5,888 nucleotides of DNA from an uncultured Porphyromonadaceae bacterium. Its GTDB lineage: Bacteria > Bacteroidota > Bacteroidia > Bacteroidales > Muribaculaceae. This document shows, in pieces, positions 5,739-5,888 of the stretch. The first letter of the stretch is position 1. Every line of letters starts with the position of its first letter. The stretch is from NCBI GenBank assembly GCA_902493335.1, contig CABUPJ010000067.1:1-5888 (forward strand), in the 5' to 3' direction. The translations under genes and the position numbers were made by a program. The notes beneath the pieces were generated by a model that was not told the origin of the DNA, searched no databases, and saw nothing but the letters and a program-made list of their open reading frames with translations.

Positions 5739-5814
5739 TAATTATCCCGGTGAACATCATTGGGGCTGTGTTCGTTATAAAAACTGATGAATTTTTACAA
5801 TAATTAAACCCTGA

Positions 5815-5888
5815 ATGAAAAACGGACACCTCTCCGACCACTGGCAGATATGGCTTTGGATAGGCATAGCTGCCCTGATTCTCGCCGC
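5815..5888 (+). CDS. 5' end of a probable membrane protein (cut by the window edge)
   Basis: An open frame starts at the ATG at 5815 and runs to the last base: 24 codons plus two bases. The peptide begins MKNGHLSDHWQIWLWIG and passes into a strongly hydrophobic stretch from about residue 11, which looks like a first transmembrane helix or a signal anchor. Codon use (CTC, TCC, GAC, GCC) resembles mnmE and the nuclease rather than the genes just upstream, so this is likely host chromosome resuming after the inserted block. Too little is visible to name a family. A clear TAnnTTTG promoter was not found before it. Confidence 0.6.
   Translation, partial: MKNGHLSDHWQIWLWIGIAALILA

Larger units (their letters stand above)
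2577..5760 (+). mobile_element. Candidate small integrative element or remnant downstream of mnmE
   Basis: The block differs from its flanks in GC content and codon use. It contains a complete tyrosine recombinase, a multi-HTH regulator, two phased repeat arrays and a toxin-antitoxin pair, all on the plus strand. It starts at a known type of island insertion site. No relaxase, mobilisation, replication, conjugation or phage structural gene is present, so it is either a minimal element dependent on a helper, a decayed remnant, or one edge of a longer element running past the window. The right boundary is approximate: it is placed between the hairpin at 5709-5738 and the host-like gene at 5815. 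Confidence 0.5.

Overview
The window looks like a chromosome segment from a member of the Bacteroidota, order Bacteroidales. The GC-rich, C-ending codon use of the flanking genes would suit a Muribaculaceae-like gut lineage. The evidence is the TAnnTTTG-type -7 promoter elements, the lack of obvious Shine-Dalgarno sequences, and an integrase and a HigBA pair of the types common in that phylum. The family-level guess is inference.

Layout. Positions 1-287 hold no convincing gene but carry a perfect 18-base palindrome, a second hairpin and a candidate promoter. Positions 288-1154 encode a membrane-anchored DNA/RNA non-specific (beta-beta-alpha metal) endonuclease. Six bases later, 1161-2576 encode the tRNA-modification GTPase MnmE. 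Both genes are GC-rich and are probably co-transcribed. At the very end of mnmE the composition drops abruptly, and everything from there to about 5760 has lower GC and different codon use. This second block contains a structured non-coding stretch (palindrome, terminator, inverted repeat, then an array of 10-bp direct repeats). After it come a protein with a zinc-knuckle and four tandem helix-turn-helix modules (2835-3722), a second array of 11-bp repeats, a complete tyrosine recombinase (3834-4940), and a higBA toxin-antitoxin operon with its own promoter (4973-5686) that ends in a strong hairpin. At 5815 a GC-richer, host-like gene for a probable membrane protein begins and is cut by the window edge.

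Interpretation. The block after mnmE reads as a very small integrative element, or the remnant or edge of a larger one, inserted at the 3' end of mnmE. That gene end is an established target of unrelated islands such as SGI1. The last 14 or so mnmE codons look element-supplied, which would keep MnmE intact. The recombinase would catalyse integration. The four-HTH protein is a candidate directionality factor or regulator, and the four-to-six-copy 10-bp repeat array just upstream of its own gene is its most attractive binding site. HigBA could stabilise the block. I found no mobilisation, replication or cargo genes, and no clear second attachment site inside the window, so its mobility today is unproven. 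The most novel-looking signal is the pairing of a four-HTH protein with helically phased repeat arrays.
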